Positions 42,684 through 51,678 of a stretch of DNA of 64,000 nucleotides are shown in pieces. The DNA comes from Lentimonas sp. CC4. Its GTDB lineage: Bacteria > Verrucomicrobiota > Verrucomicrobiia > Opitutales > Coraliomargaritaceae. Location: the NCBI RefSeq assembly GCF_902728235.1, contig NZ_CACVBO010000001.1, positions 2,070,001-2,134,000 of the forward strand, written 5' to 3'. The stretch's first letter is position 1, and each line of letters starts with the position of its first letter. The notes under the pieces were generated by a model. That model was not told where the DNA came from. It saw only the letters and a list, made by a program, of their open reading frames with translations, and did not search any database. The translations under genes were made by a program, and so were the position numbers.

Positions 42684-44129
42684 ATGAGCACAGACACACT
42701 TACCAAAACAGATTATAAGGTCAAAGACATCACACTTGCGGACTTCGGTCGCAAGGAAGTCGAGATCGCACAATTCGAAATGCCAGGTCTTATGGCGACC
42801 TGCGAAAAATACGCGGATGAGCAACCGCTCAAAGGCGTGCGCATCATGGGCTCGTTGCACATGACCATTCAGACCGCGGTCTTGATCGAAACGCTTCAGA
42901 AGCTCGGTGCGGATGTGCGCTGGTGCTCTTGCAATATTTTCTCCACACAAGATCATGCTGCGGCCTACGTGGCGAAGAATCTCGGTGTGCCGGTCTTCGC
43001 TTGGAAGGGTGAGACACTCGAGGAATACTGGTGGTGCACTGAACAAGCGCTCACATGGCCAGACGGTTCTGGTCCAGAGCTCATCGTCGACGACGGTGGC
43101 GATGCGACGCTACTGATTCACAAGGGCTATGAACTTGAAGATGGTAGCGACTGGGTGAATTCCGAGTCCGGCAGCCATGAGGAGTCTGTGATCAAAGCAC
43201 TGCTCAAAAAGATTCATGCTGAAGATTCTTCGAAGGATCACTTTCACAAGGTCGTCAAAGACTGGAAGGGTGTTTCGGAAGAAACGACTACAGGTGTGCA
43301 CCGTCTCTACGAAATGCACAACGCGGGCAAGCTCCTCGTGCCTGCGATCAACGTGAACGACTCCGTGACCAAGTCGAAGTTCGATAACCTCTATGGCTGC
43401 CGCGAGTCGCTACTCGATGGTATCAAGCGTGCAACCGATGTAATGATCGCGGGTAAAGTCGGCGTCGTCTGTGGCTATGGCGATGTGGGCAAGGGCTGTG
43501 CGGCGGCACTGAAGGGCATGGGCGCGCAAGTCGTCGTGACCGAAGTCGATCCGATCTGCGCACTTCAAGCTGCAATGGAAGGCTACCGCGTCTTAACGGT
43601 CGAAGATACACTTGGCTGGGGTGACATCTACGTCACCACTACAGGTAACTACGGCATCATCACTGCAGACCACATGTCGAAGATGAAGGATCAAGCGATC
43701 GTTTGTAATATCGGTCACTTCGATAACGAAATCGGCGTGGATGCACTCGACAAGATGCCTGGCGTTGAAGTTGAAATGATCAAGCCTGACAACGAAGGTG
43801 CCGTGGACAAATATACCTTCCCAGACGGTCACAGCATCTACTTGCTCGCCAAGGGACGCCTTGTGAACCTTGGTTGTGCAACAGGTCACCCGTCCTTTGT
43901 GATGTCCAACAGCTTCACCAACCAAGCGCTCGCTCAAATCGAGCTTTGGAGGCAAGTTGAGAAATACACTCCAGGAGTTTACATCTTGCCGAAGCACATC
44001 GACGAAGAAGTGGCACGTCTGCACCTCGAAAAGATTGGCTGCAAGCTCACTACACTCAGCGAAGAGCAGGCCTCTTACATCGGCGTGAAGCCATCTGGCC
44101 CATACAAGCCAGAGCACTACCGCTACTAG
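42684..44129 (+). CDS. ahcY: S-adenosylhomocysteine hydrolase
   Basis: A 481-residue NAD-dependent enzyme that splits S-adenosylhomocysteine to adenosine and homocysteine. Signature sequences: [46 protein letters not shown], the NAD-binding [40 protein letters not shown] and the C-terminal KPEHYRY. It carries the ~40-residue insertion of the long bacterial form (around [19 protein letters not shown]). It is downstream of metK and followed by a strong terminator. No methionine synthase or luxS is next to it. Confidence 0.97.
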   Translation: MSTDTLTKTDYKVKDITLADFGRKEVEIAQFEMPGLMATCEKYADEQPLKGVRIMGSLHMTIQTAVLIETLQKLGADVRWCSCNIFSTQDHAAAYVAKNLGVPVFAWKGETLEEYWWCTEQALTWPDGSGPELIVDDGGDATLLIHKGYELEDGSDWVNSESGSHEESVIKALLKKIHAEDSSKDHFHKVVKDWKGVSEETTTGVHRLYEMHNAGKLLVPAINVNDSVTKSKFDNLYGCRESLLDGIKRATDVMIAGKVGVVCGYGDVGKGCAAALKGMGAQVVVTEVDPICALQAAMEGYRVLTVEDTLGWGDIYVTTTGNYGIITADHMSKMKDQAIVCNIGHFDNEIGVDALDKMPGVEVEMIKPDNEGAVDKYTFPDGHSIYLLAKGRLVNLGCATGHPSFVMSNSFTNQALAQIELWRQVEKYTPGVYILPKHIDEEVARLHLEKIGCKLTTLSEEQASYIGVKPSGPYKPEHYRY

Positions 44130-44177
44130 GTCGGAGGGATGCGCTTTGTCGCGTCTACAGTAGATCCTATTTTCGAA

Positions 44178-44205
44178 AGCGTCCTCCTCGGAGGGCGCTT
44201 TTTTT
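44178..44205 (+). terminator. Terminator of the metK-ahcY operon
   Basis: AGCGTCCTCC / GGAGGGCGCT pairs over 10 bp (one G-T) with a TC loop and is followed by T6-7. Confidence 0.92.
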
Positions 44206-44242
44206 GTTATGCTGCCGCGAATCCAGTGTTGTGAGTTTCGTT

Positions 44243-44344
44243 GGGAGGGATGGCCTACGCGCCGTCTGCACTGCCTAAGCGCCGAGCCTCAGCACAGAAC
44301 CAAAGCACCAGCACGCCGCAAGACGAGCCGGAGCTCGTCCCTCT
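44243..44344 (-). repeat. Dispersed GGGAGGGA repeat, copy D (inverted)
   Basis: GGGAGGGATGGCCTACGCGC ... CCGGAGCTCGTCCCTCT is the reverse of copies A and B, with a short insertion (ACTGCCTAAGCGCC). It lies between the ahcY terminator and the tRNA terminator. Confidence 0.85.
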
Positions 44345-44370
44345 CGCTACATCCTCTCGCTGCAGGCACA

Positions 44371-44398
44371 AAAAAACCGAGCCCTGAGGCTCGGTTTT
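44371..44398 (-). terminator. Terminator of the tRNA-Leu gene
   Basis: AAAACCGAGCC / GGCTCGGTTTT with a CTGA/TCAG loop is followed on the minus strand by T6. It is 5 bases beyond the CCA end of the tRNA. Confidence 0.88.
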
Positions 44399-44403
44399 AA
44401 AAG

Positions 44404-44488
44404 TGGTGGTCGAAGGGGGACTTGAACCCCCACGCCTTTCGGCACATGTCCCTTAAACATGCGTGTCTGCCAATTCCACCATTCGACC
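44404..44488 (-). tRNA. tRNA-Leu, anticodon AAG
   Basis: The 85-base cloverleaf reads on the minus strand: acceptor GGTCGAA / TTCGACC plus encoded ACCA; D arm GTGGAATTGGCAGAC, as in Leu tRNAs; anticodon stem CATGT / ACATG with loop TTAAGGG; a class-II variable arm GCC-GAAA-GGC; T arm GGGGG-TTCAAGT-CCCCC. By this folding positions 34-36 are AAG (reading CUU), with G37, a TrmD target. Most bacteria use GAG here. The Leu identity is secure; the anticodon depends on the stem being placed as above. Confidence 0.93.
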
Positions 44489-44696
44489 AAATTTACTGCG
44501 CTTTAACGCGGTGAAGTTCGAAGGTGATAGGTGAGATTTTGGAGAGATCAACATAAATTTTCAAAAAATGAAAAATAGTTAAAAAAAGGCAGCTAGATGA
44601 CTTGAATGTTGGAGTTCTTTCCCTTAGCACAATAACCTTACTTAACCACTCAATTCACGTGGCCGACTCTTTTCGGCTCGTTTCCCGAATAACGCT

Positions 44697-46625
44697 ATGG
44701 CTGAAAAACCAGCAGATAAACCTAAAGAGTCCTCTAAAAAGGCACTCGATCTTAATACACTTTCCGGTCTCGACTTCGGCCCTTCATGGGCAGACGAGAA
44801 CGCTAAACGTCCATCTTTAAAGAAGTTTGAGTCTCGTGGAGATTCACGCGGTAAGGGGAAACGCTCTGGTGGCGGTGGTTCACGTGATCGTCGTGGGCCT
44901 GGAGGTGGCGCACGTCCTAGCGGCGCTGGCCGTCCTCAAGGTGGACCCGGTGGAGGTCGTCCGCAAGGTGGTAGCGAAGGTCGTCCTCAGGGCGGAGGTC
45001 GTCCTCAAGGTCGTGGTGGTGATCGCCGTGGTGGAGGTCGTCCAGATCAGCGGGCTATTTTCGAGCCGACCATTAAAGTGGACATTTATCCGCAGGACGA
45101 AGCGTTCGAAGCATTGGTCAAGCGCCTACGTTCTACCGTTCGCACTTATCAACTGTTTGAGATCGCGCACCTGATCCTAGAAAAGCCCGAGCGTTATGTC
45201 GTAGTGGTAGAGAACAAAGCGAAAGCTGGCGAGAAGCCTGCGCCGTTGTTCTTTGCAGTTCCAGGGCATCTGCCATTCGATTCTGAAGAGGCCGCGATCA
45301 ACCATGTGTTGAGCAATCACCTCGACCTATTCTTCGATGTCGAAGAAATTGAGGTCGAAGCACCAAAGGGGAATTTCCAGATGGTCAACCGTTGCTCGGT
45401 CACGGGTGACTTACTCGGGCCGCCAAACTACCACCGTTACCAAGAATTCTTGCAGCGCCACTATGCTGCGAAGATCACAGGCATGTCCTTTGATCGCTTT
45501 GTATCAAAGGTTGAAACGGTGAAAGAGCAGGAGTCGATCGATGCATGGGTGGAGTCGATGAAGAAGGGCGCGCGCTACACCGTGAAGGATCGCCAGGAGG
45601 GTGAGGCTGAATCGTTTGAGTCCCTAGAGGCTGTGCGTTTCTTCCTATTGCAGCATCGCAAAGATAAGATCGTCAGCTCCGGTGAGACGATTCGCTTTGC
45701 AGGTCGCGATATCGAGCGTCTGCCAAAGGGCGATATTCGCCGTTCGGTAGAATCCTACGTTGAGCAGCAACTACACTTCCCACTTGATTCTGCGAACAAC
45801 ATTCGCGGTCGTCTGCGTCGTCAAAAATTTGCCGTTTATAAAAAGGGCTCCAAGGGCGTATCCTTCGTCTGTGCCGTTAAACGTAAATTCCGCGACAGTA
45901 AGACTGTCTTTACGCCATCCATCCAGGGGTTGATCGAGTTCATCGAGAAGCATCCGAATACATCGGCGTCGAAATTGCCTAAACTCTATATCGATATCGA
46001 TACCGAGCGTCAGCAGCCCGCTAAGCTTGAAATGACTGAGGCCGAAGTTGCCGCAGCCGCAGCCGCAGCCGAAGCAGCGAAGGCCGCTGCCGCAGAAGTA
46101 GCTGCCGCAGCCGCTGAAGCAGGCGAAGCAGTTGCCGAAGCTCCTGAGACTCCAGCCGTGGTTGAAGCGCCTGCTCCAGCAGCGGATGCCGCTGCTTCGA
46201 CTGAAGCGATGCCGAAGGTCGAGCTAAGTGAGGACGAGCAGAAGCGCCTGAATCAACTCATGCTTGATTTGCGTTGGTTGATCGTTGAAGGCTACGTCAC
46301 CGAGTATGGCGATGGCCGTCTCTTTGCAGCTCCGCCGATGCCTGAAGCAAAGCCGAAGGAAGCGAAGAAGCCAGCACCGAAGAAGGCGAAAGCTGAAGCA
46401 GTTGCTGAGCCGAAGGCTGCCGTTGCAGAAGCGCCAGTTGCTGTTGAGAAAGCGAAGGCTGAAGAGCCGGTTGCTGAGGTTGCACCTGAAGCGCCAGTGG
46501 TCGAAGAAGCGAAGGCTGAAGCGCCAGTTGCTGAAGTCGCACCTGAAGTTGCTGAGGTTGAAACAACAGAAGCTCCCGAAGCACCTGCTACAGAGACTAC
46601 TGACGAAGCTGAGCCTAAAGCATAG
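44697..46625 (+). CDS. RGG-rich protein with Ala/Glu-rich C-terminal tail, function unknown
   Basis: A 642-residue soluble protein in several parts. Residues ~45-116 are Gly/Arg-rich with repeats GRPQGG and RGGDRRGGGR, a composition typical of RNA-binding RGG domains. Residues ~120-440 look globular (IKVDIYPQDEAFEALVKRLR, YQLFEIAHLILEKPERYVVV, then NRCSVTGDLLGPPNYHRYQ, and GRLRRQKFAVYKKGSKGVSF). An Ala-rich linker, a compact helical segment (LNQLMLDLRWLIVEGYVTEY) that may be a winged helix, and a long tail of EAPVAEVAPE-type repeats follow. The domain plan suggests nucleic-acid binding, perhaps RNA. I do not recognise a named family. A strong terminator follows. Confidence 0.88.
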   Translation: MAEKPADKPKESSKKALDLNTLSGLDFGPSWADENAKRPSLKKFESRGDSRGKGKRSGGGGSRDRRGPGGGARPSGAGRPQGGPGGGRPQGGSEGRPQGGGRPQGRGGDRRGGGRPDQRAIFEPTIKVDIYPQDEAFEALVKRLRSTVRTYQLFEIAHLILEKPERYVVVVENKAKAGEKPAPLFFAVPGHLPFDSEEAAINHVLSNHLDLFFDVEEIEVEAPKGNFQMVNRCSVTGDLLGPPNYHRYQEFLQRHYAAKITGMSFDRFVSKVETVKEQESIDAWVESMKKGARYTVKDRQEGEAESFESLEAVRFFLLQHRKDKIVSSGETIRFAGRDIERLPKGDIRRSVESYVEQQLHFPLDSANNIRGRLRRQKFAVYKKGSKGVSFVCAVKRKFRDSKTVFTPSIQGLIEFIEKHPNTSASKLPKLYIDIDTERQQPAKLEMTEAEVAAAAAAAEAAKAAAAEVAAAAAEAGEAVAEAPETPAVVEAPAPAADAAASTEAMPKVELSEDEQKRLNQLMLDLRWLIVEGYVTEYGDGRLFAAPPMPEAKPKEAKKPAPKKAKAEAVAEPKAAVAEAPVAVEKAKAEEPVAEVAPEAPVVEEAKAEAPVAEVAPEVAEVETTEAPEAPATETTDEAEPKA

Positions 46626-46640
46626 CGATTCTTAAATTTG

Positions 46641-46685
46641 CGGGCATTCGGTGAGCATTAACGCTCGGCCGGATGCCCGTTTTTT
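46641..46685 (+). terminator. Terminator after the RGG-rich gene
   Basis: CGGGCATTCGG ... CCGGATGCCCG with an inner GAGC/GCTC extension, followed by T6. Confidence 0.9.
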
Positions 46686-46751
46686 GTGCCTATATACTGG
46701 CGCGCATCATAATTTGTGAAAAGTGCCTTCATTATACTTCTCTGTCTAAGG

Positions 46752-46880
46752 TCGGGGCTTTGCTTTGCGACGTGTCAGTCCGTAGCCTTGGCGAAGGCTG
46801 AAGACCGCGCAAAGGCCTAAATATCACTGAGTTTCGCAACGCCTCCTGCCTTCGCGGTTCGCGCGAGCACGACCCCTACG
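46752..46880. repeat. Dispersed GTAGGGGCTTTGC repeat, two facing parts
   Basis: TCGGGGCTTTGCTTTGCGAC and GGCGAAGGCTGAAGACCGCG, then, facing it, CCTTCGCGGTTCGCGCGAGC and GACCCCTACGA, so the ends form an inverted pair. It lies in the 640-bp gap between the RGG gene and the receptor gene (46626-47265). Other content of the gap: TGGCGCGCATCATAATTTGT (46703) matching a stretch at ~19408, and a TTGTAGCGG ... CCGCTACGAA inverted pair (47066-47146). Confidence 0.7.
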
Positions 46881-47208
46881 AAGATTTCTGAACCATGAAG
46901 AACCACAATACATAATGCGGGTCAGTATAGTTGTGAGGGGAGGGGTGCTGTTTGTAGTGCTCTGGGGCACTGTCTCGATCCGTGTGATTTGATTTGTAGC
47001 CTCGAAACTCTGTTGCGAGAACTTGCTGCGGCCTGTGTATCTCATACTTTGCTGCATTCTTTTGTAGCGGAGCCGTGAAGCGGTTTCGTGCAGAGTGTTC
47101 GCGCTTAGGTTTGGTGGTCGAAATGACTTCGTCAGTCCGCTACGAATCGAGTCACCATTCAGATTAAAAATATATTGATGTGGTATAAGACTGCGCAGCT
47201 GATCTAAA

Positions 47209-47243
47209 CAAAAAGAGCCTTGTCGCTGGTGCGACAAGGCTCT
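47209..47243 (-). terminator. Terminator of the TonB-dependent receptor gene
   Basis: A perfect 13-bp stem AGAGCCTTGTCGC / GCGACAAGGCTCT with a TGGT loop is followed by T5 on the minus strand. Confidence 0.92.
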
Positions 47244-47265
47244 GATTCATTCAATGGAAAGGTGT

Positions 47266-49140
47266 TTACCAGCGGTAAGTCGCACCGACGGAGACTTGGT
47301 CGCCGCGTCCGGGTGTGCCGGGGACTTCTTCGAAGTCGTCGTCCCATGCATTGTCGACTGAGGCGAAGAGCTCGAGGCCATCGACTTGTGGCGGGAAGAT
47401 ACTGAGTCCGACTACGGTGAAGAAGGCGTTATTACTGCCGTTGCGAAGGTCGTTGTCTTCTTGGCTGCGCCATTCGTTGTCGATACGGAACTCGAGCATC
47501 TCGATGGGGCGCCAGATCGCGCCGAGGGTTGCACGATGATCGGGGTAGTTGAGCGCGTAGTAACTACCGTCAATATTGTCATCTCCGTAGTCTTCGTCTT
47601 TGTGTAGGTAAGCGTAGCTGATGATGCCTTCGACCTTACCCCAGCGGCGTGTGCCGATCAGCTCGATGCCGAATGTTTCGATGTCGACTGAGTTGGCTGA
47701 GCGGGCTGACGTGTTTGAATTTGAGTAAGTCCAGTCGACTAGGTCATCGTCCCAACGGTAGAAGACAGCACTTTGGAAGCTCCATTCGGTGCGATCCAGG
47801 GCAAAGCCTAATTCAAGGTTTTGGCTGGTTTCACGATCCAGGTCGTAATTACTACGGAAAAGCCCGCCAGTTTCACTACCTCCGATGGCAGTGTAACCTG
47901 CGACTTGTGTGGCTTGTGCGTAGGATAGGTAGACCTTGTCGAATTGGCCATTGGCGTGGGTGCGTTTCCAAGTGATGTCCGAAATGGGCGAGACTTTAGA
48001 GCTATCGCGGTTGGTATCGTCATAAGTGGCGCCTGCGCGAACGCTCAGCTTTTCGTTTTCGGCAAGCTGCATGCGATATTCTGGCAGGATGCTCACCTTG
48101 TAGTAGCTGCGCGATGTGAAGTTGTTCTCCAGTGATGTAGAGTCGATGTTGTCTGCAGTGAATTGCGAGGAGTGATTGATGGCGAAGGCCTCGTTGATTT
48201 CATGTTTGCCAGCAAAGGCCAGTGCGCCGGACTTTGTTTCATGGGTGGCATTGTAGATCGCAGGGTTTTCTCTATCGTAAACATAGTAGTCGCTGTGGCG
48301 GCGGTAGTAGGTGCTTAACTCCCAGTTGCTGTCTGTGCCATAGTTTTGCTGGTGGTTGATTGAGAAGAGTCGGGTTTTCAGGTTTTCAGTCTCGTTCACG
48401 CCGAAAGGTGTGTAGAGGTTTGTCCAACCGAAGAATTTCTCCTGATAACCTGCGAAGAAGTCGGTCTGCGACTCTGGCCCGAGGAGTTGCACGCGGCCTG
48501 TGGTGCGGTTAAAGTCGTGATCGCCATGTTTGATGGTGCCGTCACTTTCGGAGCGGGAATATTCTGCTTCGACGCCCCAGCTCCATTCATCGGTATTGGC
48601 GAAGTCGCCAGTGAATGCTTGGTGGATGCGTTGGAAGTTGAGGTCGTGATCGCCGCCGCCGACGGTGGCGCTGCCGCCGTCTTGGATCTGGCTCCAGTCG
48701 TATTTGATGGTGCCCACGCTGCTATTAAATCCGTAGAGCGCATTATCTGCACCAGTCAATACCTGTGCATTCCCCATCATTTCCGGTGCGATGGGTAGTT
48801 CGGCCGAGTAGTGACCTGTCTGTGGGTCGATTATAGTCGCTGCGCCGACTTGGAAGCCGGTGTTCTCGAAGATGCCACCACGAATGCTGACGTCGCCCTG
48901 TGCTTCAGCCATATTACGAGCCTGTAAATCGACGCGGGGATTGAATTGTAGATCCGAGACGAGCGAATCGTAAGTGGTGACTGGCAATAAGTTCGCAGTC
49001 TCTTGTCCGTTGATTACTAAGGTCGGTAGCGCGAAGCCGCCGCTTTCTCCTTCGATGGTCGTCGGCACGTCTTCGGCAAAGGCAGTGCCGGAGAGTGAGA
49101 GCATTAAAATTGCAAGTGATGTGGATGCTGTTTGGTGCAT
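47266..49140 (-). CDS. TonB-dependent outer-membrane receptor
   Basis: A 624-residue outer-membrane barrel. The signal peptide (residues ~1-23) ends TAFAED. A plug domain follows: VTTYDSLVSDLQFNPRVDLQ, then EAQGDVSIRGGIFENTGFQV and VLTGADNALYGFNSSVGTI, the usual plug positions. Some 20 alternating beta strands follow, ending in the C-terminal DQVSVGATYRW with terminal Trp, required for barrel assembly. It is shorter than FecA/FhuA types, near BtuB in size. The substrate (siderophore, cobalamin, sugar) is not evident and no transport partner is adjacent. Upstream (49150-49200) is AT-rich and likely the promoter, with no cobalamin riboswitch visible. Confidence 0.9.
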   Translation of the reverse strand: MHQTASTSLAILMLSLSGTAFAEDVPTTIEGESGGFALPTLVINGQETANLLPVTTYDSLVSDLQFNPRVDLQARNMAEAQGDVSIRGGIFENTGFQVGAATIIDPQTGHYSAELPIAPEMMGNAQVLTGADNALYGFNSSVGTIKYDWSQIQDGGSATVGGGDHDLNFQRIHQAFTGDFANTDEWSWGVEAEYSRSESDGTIKHGDHDFNRTTGRVQLLGPESQTDFFAGYQEKFFGWTNLYTPFGVNETENLKTRLFSINHQQNYGTDSNWELSTYYRRHSDYYVYDRENPAIYNATHETKSGALAFAGKHEINEAFAINHSSQFTADNIDSTSLENNFTSRSYYKVSILPEYRMQLAENEKLSVRAGATYDDTNRDSSKVSPISDITWKRTHANGQFDKVYLSYAQATQVAGYTAIGGSETGGLFRSNYDLDRETSQNLELGFALDRTEWSFQSAVFYRWDDDLVDWTYSNSNTSARSANSVDIETFGIELIGTRRWGKVEGIISYAYLHKDEDYGDDNIDGSYYALNYPDHRATLGAIWRPIEMLEFRIDNEWRSQEDNDLRNGSNNAFFTVVGLSIFPPQVDGLELFASVDNAWDDDFEEVPGTPGRGDQVSVGATYRW

Positions 49141-49357
49141 GCATGCATCCAAAACGGGTTTTTAGGTGAAATTCAATTGTTAATTAATATTAATATGAAC
49201 TTAACAATGGACTGGTTGCTGGTGTTAGTGGCTCTAATGGTTCTGCGTAGATCGTGCAGAGTGGTTCGTGCTGACCTCGAATGTCACGACTTGAGAGGCC
49301 TTTCACGCGTGTCTTAGCTTGATTGACGCGGTGCTGCATGCTTAGTTGTGGGGATAT

Positions 49358-50245
49358 ATGAGCAATAAACCAGATGGTTATGAGTGGATTTTTGTGCTGG
49401 GTTTTCCGATCCCGCGATCGGAGTTCTACAAGATCCTGTTTTTTTGCATATCTGCTTTATCAGTCGTTGTCGGGCTGGTCGTTTATTTCTGCTGGGGCTT
49501 GTTTTTTCCTGAAGCAGCGCGCGATACGAAGGTTGTTGAGGCAGAAAAAGTGGTCGCGACTGAGGTGATTACGGTTGAGAAAAAAGATGATGTAGAAGTG
49601 TTTTTTGAGAATCATTTTGCAGCGACCCGCTATAATGAAGTGGAGAGTATTCGAGCTGTCGGCACTTATACCTCTGGTAAAGTTGAAATGGAGTTCACCT
49701 TATTGGCTAAGAATCCTCATTTTTATAAGCAAAGTTTGAGGTATAATGATAAGCTGATTGAGGCGGGGTATGATGGTTCAGCCTTATGGTATCATCAGTC
49801 GCATCCTATAATCGACGAGACTGACGAGGCGCTGCTGGCGTTTAACCGCTCTTTGGCGATGTTAGAGTGCTCGATCCCTGCGCTGACATGGGAGTATGAG
49901 AAGGGCGAGGACTCGACTGTTGAGTTTCAACTCATGCCAAATGAGACATGGAATCAGCGTGAGTGTCTCGTGGTCAGGCAGATCGGTTTGTTGGATAGTC
50001 CGGTGTATCATTACTTGGATAAGGAGACTGGCCTAGAGTTGTATCGCCGTAGTTCGGTGAAGATCGATGCGCGTCGTCGCAAAGACGTGGAGCTAATCTA
50101 TGCCGATCCTCTAGAAGGGGCGGACTATCCGATCCCTGGAGGTTTTGAGCTTTGGGTGGATGGCGTGCTGTATTGCACCGCAGTCTTCGAGAAAATTGAT
50201 GTGAATCCCGGGTTGCCGAATTTCTTGTTCGAGCCACATGAGTAA
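49358..50245 (+). CDS. Membrane-anchored protein of unknown function
   Basis: A 295-residue protein. After a short cytoplasmic start (PDGYEWIFVLGFPIPRSEFY) one membrane helix covers about residues 26-48 (ILFFCISALSVVVGLVVYFC). The outer part begins with a charged linker (AEKVVATEVITVEKKDD). A beta-rich domain follows: ESIRAVGTYTSGKVEMEFTL, LIEAGYDGSALWYHQ, ECLVVRQIG, VYHYLDKETGLELYRRSS and a final FEKIDVNPGLPNFLFE. The order of these strands, ending in an 'F-inhNPGL-' type motif, is reminiscent of LolA/LppX-like lipid-carrier folds, a suggestion only. The ATG at 49358 has GGGGA at good spacing. It diverges from the receptor gene. Confidence 0.72.
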   Translation: MSNKPDGYEWIFVLGFPIPRSEFYKILFFCISALSVVVGLVVYFCWGLFFPEAARDTKVVEAEKVVATEVITVEKKDDVEVFFENHFAATRYNEVESIRAVGTYTSGKVEMEFTLLAKNPHFYKQSLRYNDKLIEAGYDGSALWYHQSHPIIDETDEALLAFNRSLAMLECSIPALTWEYEKGEDSTVEFQLMPNETWNQRECLVVRQIGLLDSPVYHYLDKETGLELYRRSSVKIDARRRKDVELIYADPLEGADYPIPGGFELWVDGVLYCTAVFEKIDVNPGLPNFLFEPHE

Positions 50246-50309
50246 AGGGTGGTGTTGCCGATTCTTTAGGATGGATCAGTGGGTGTTTCCGTTCTCGATG
50301 TAACCATTG

Positions 50310-50334
50310 CTTCCTCCTTTGGCGTAGGAGGAAG
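50310..50334 (+). terminator. Hairpin downstream of the membrane-anchored gene
   Basis: CTTCCTCCT / AGGAGGAAG is a perfect 9-bp stem with a 7-base loop, 65 bases after the stop. There is no immediate T run, so it may not be a classical terminator. Confidence 0.4.
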
Positions 50335-50401
50335 AGGGCGCGTTTGCGTCGGTTTTTGCTGCTAGGAGCGAACTGGCCTCATTTAACTTCTGTGATTTGC
50401 T

Positions 50402-50440
50402 GCTTGGGCTCTGCTGACGGCGCGGAGGCCGTCCCTCCCG
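50402..50440 (+). repeat. Dispersed GGGAGGGA repeat, partial copy E
   Basis: GCTTGGGCTCTGCTGACGGC then GCGGAGGCCGTCCCTCCCG matches only the right third of copies A and B, ending in the inverted GGGAGGGA sequence. Confidence 0.75.
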
Positions 50441-50476
50441 CTATAAATCCCGTTGCGAGTCGCTGACTCCGCACAA

Positions 50477-50509
50477 AAAAAACGATGGCCGGTGTGGTCA
50501 TCGTTTTTT
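50477..50509. terminator. Bidirectional terminator
   Basis: AACGATGGCC / GGTCATCGTT pairs with one mismatch around GGTGT, with A8 on the left and T6 on the right, between convergent genes (49358 and lipA). Confidence 0.85.
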
Positions 50510-50535
50510 GATTTAAAGGTCTGAATTAACCTAGG

Positions 50536-50740
50536 TTTAGGAGTTAGAAGTTAGGAGCCAGAAGTTAGTCTTTGATTCTGAAGCCTTTGTAGATTCTCCT
50601 ATAGCCGCCTACCGAGCGCAGCGACACTTTATTATGCCCTTGGGTGCAACCGAAGGGCGAAGCCATTTGGCGAACGTCTAAGACGCCATAAAACACTGAT
50701 GCTCAGCTTCTAACTCCTTCCTCCTGACTTCTAACTACTC
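50536..50740. repeat. Inverted GTTAGAAGT repeats flanking a ~130-bp unique stretch
   Basis: GGAGTTAGAAGTTAGGAGCC (from 50539) and, facing it, CTAACTCCTTCCTCCTGACT plus TCTAACTAC (50710-50738) form an imperfect inverted pair. The centre has no coding frame that I trust. Such arrangements are typical of short non-autonomous intergenic elements. Confidence 0.55.
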
Positions 50741-50754
50741 TTTTAAGAATTAAC

Positions 50755-51678
50755 TTATACGGAGGCCACTTCGGCGGCTTCCTTTTCGGCTTTTTGAGCT
50801 GCAAGCATTTCTGCACGGCGGGCACGGACGTCAAACATCGCGGACTGCTCGTCGGCATGGTAGGAGGAGCGCACGAGTGGCCCGGACTCACAGGCGCCGA
50901 AGCCGATGCTGAGTGCGTATTCTTTCCACTCGGCAAATTCTTCAGGTGTGACCCAGCGGTCAATCGGCTGGTGCTTCTTCGTCGGTTGTAGGTATTGGCC
51001 AATCGTCAAAATATCAACGCCGACTTTTTGCATGTCTTGCAGCACTTCCTTGATCTCGTCTTCGGTCTCACCGATGCCGAGCATGATGCCGGACTTCGTG
51101 GTGAAGCCGCGCGACTTGGCGTGTTCGAGCACCCAGAGCGAGCGGTCGTAGCGGGCGGTCTTACGGATTGGGCGCTGCAGGCGTTTGACCGTTTCGAGGT
51201 TGTGATTGAAAATGTCGGGGCAGGCGTCCAGCACGACGTCCAAATATTCCTGCTGTCCGCGGAAGTCTGCGGTGAGCACTTCGACGGCGCATTCTGGTTT
51301 GCGGTGGTGGATCGCGCGGATCGTCGCGGCCCAGACCGCGGCACCGCCGTCTTTCAGGTCGTCGCGTGCGACGGACGTGATGACTGCATGCTTGAGATCC
51401 ATCTTGGCGATAGACTCTGCGACGCGTGCAGGCTCGCCGAGGTCGAGCTCAGTGGGGCGACCTGTTTGAATCGCGCAAAAGGTGCAGGAACGTGTGCAAA
51501 TATTGCCGAGGATCATGACGGTCGCCGTGCCGCGCGACCAGCATTCGCCCATATTCGGGCACTGTGCACTTTTGCAAACTGTGTGGAGATCGTGGGTGTC
51601 GACGATTTCGCGCACTTCCTTGTATTCGACGCTAGTGGGTAGCTTCGCTCGGAGCCATTCTGGTTTACGGTTGTTCAT
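50755..51678 (-). CDS. lipA: Lipoyl synthase
   Basis: A 307-residue radical-SAM enzyme that inserts two sulfurs into protein-bound octanoyl groups. The auxiliary cluster ligands are in CKSAQCPNMGECW, and the radical-SAM ligands in CTRSCTFCAIQTG (CX3CX2C). VARDDLKDGGA, ILTIGQYLQPTKKHQPIDRW and the late Ser of GPLVRSSYHADEQ (third ligand of the sulfur-donor cluster) are all present. The start at 51678 lies inside the end of lipB, a 14-base overlap, so translation is coupled. The C-terminal tail after RSSYHADE is somewhat longer than in E. coli and Ala/Glu-rich. Confidence 0.96.
   Translation of the reverse strand: MNNRKPEWLRAKLPTSVEYKEVREIVDTHDLHTVCKSAQCPNMGECWSRGTATVMILGNICTRSCTFCAIQTGRPTELDLGEPARVAESIAKMDLKHAVITSVARDDLKDGGAAVWAATIRAIHHRKPECAVEVLTADFRGQQEYLDVVLDACPDIFNHNLETVKRLQRPIRKTARYDRSLWVLEHAKSRGFTTKSGIMLGIGETEDEIKEVLQDMQKVGVDILTIGQYLQPTKKHQPIDRWVTPEEFAEWKEYALSIGFGACESGPLVRSSYHADEQSAMFDVRARRAEMLAAQKAEKEAAEVASV

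Noticed and set aside
49141-49357. Cobalamin riboswitch or Fur box before the TonB-dependent receptor
   Set aside because: The region is AT-rich, but no B12-box or clear 19-bp Fur palindrome was found.
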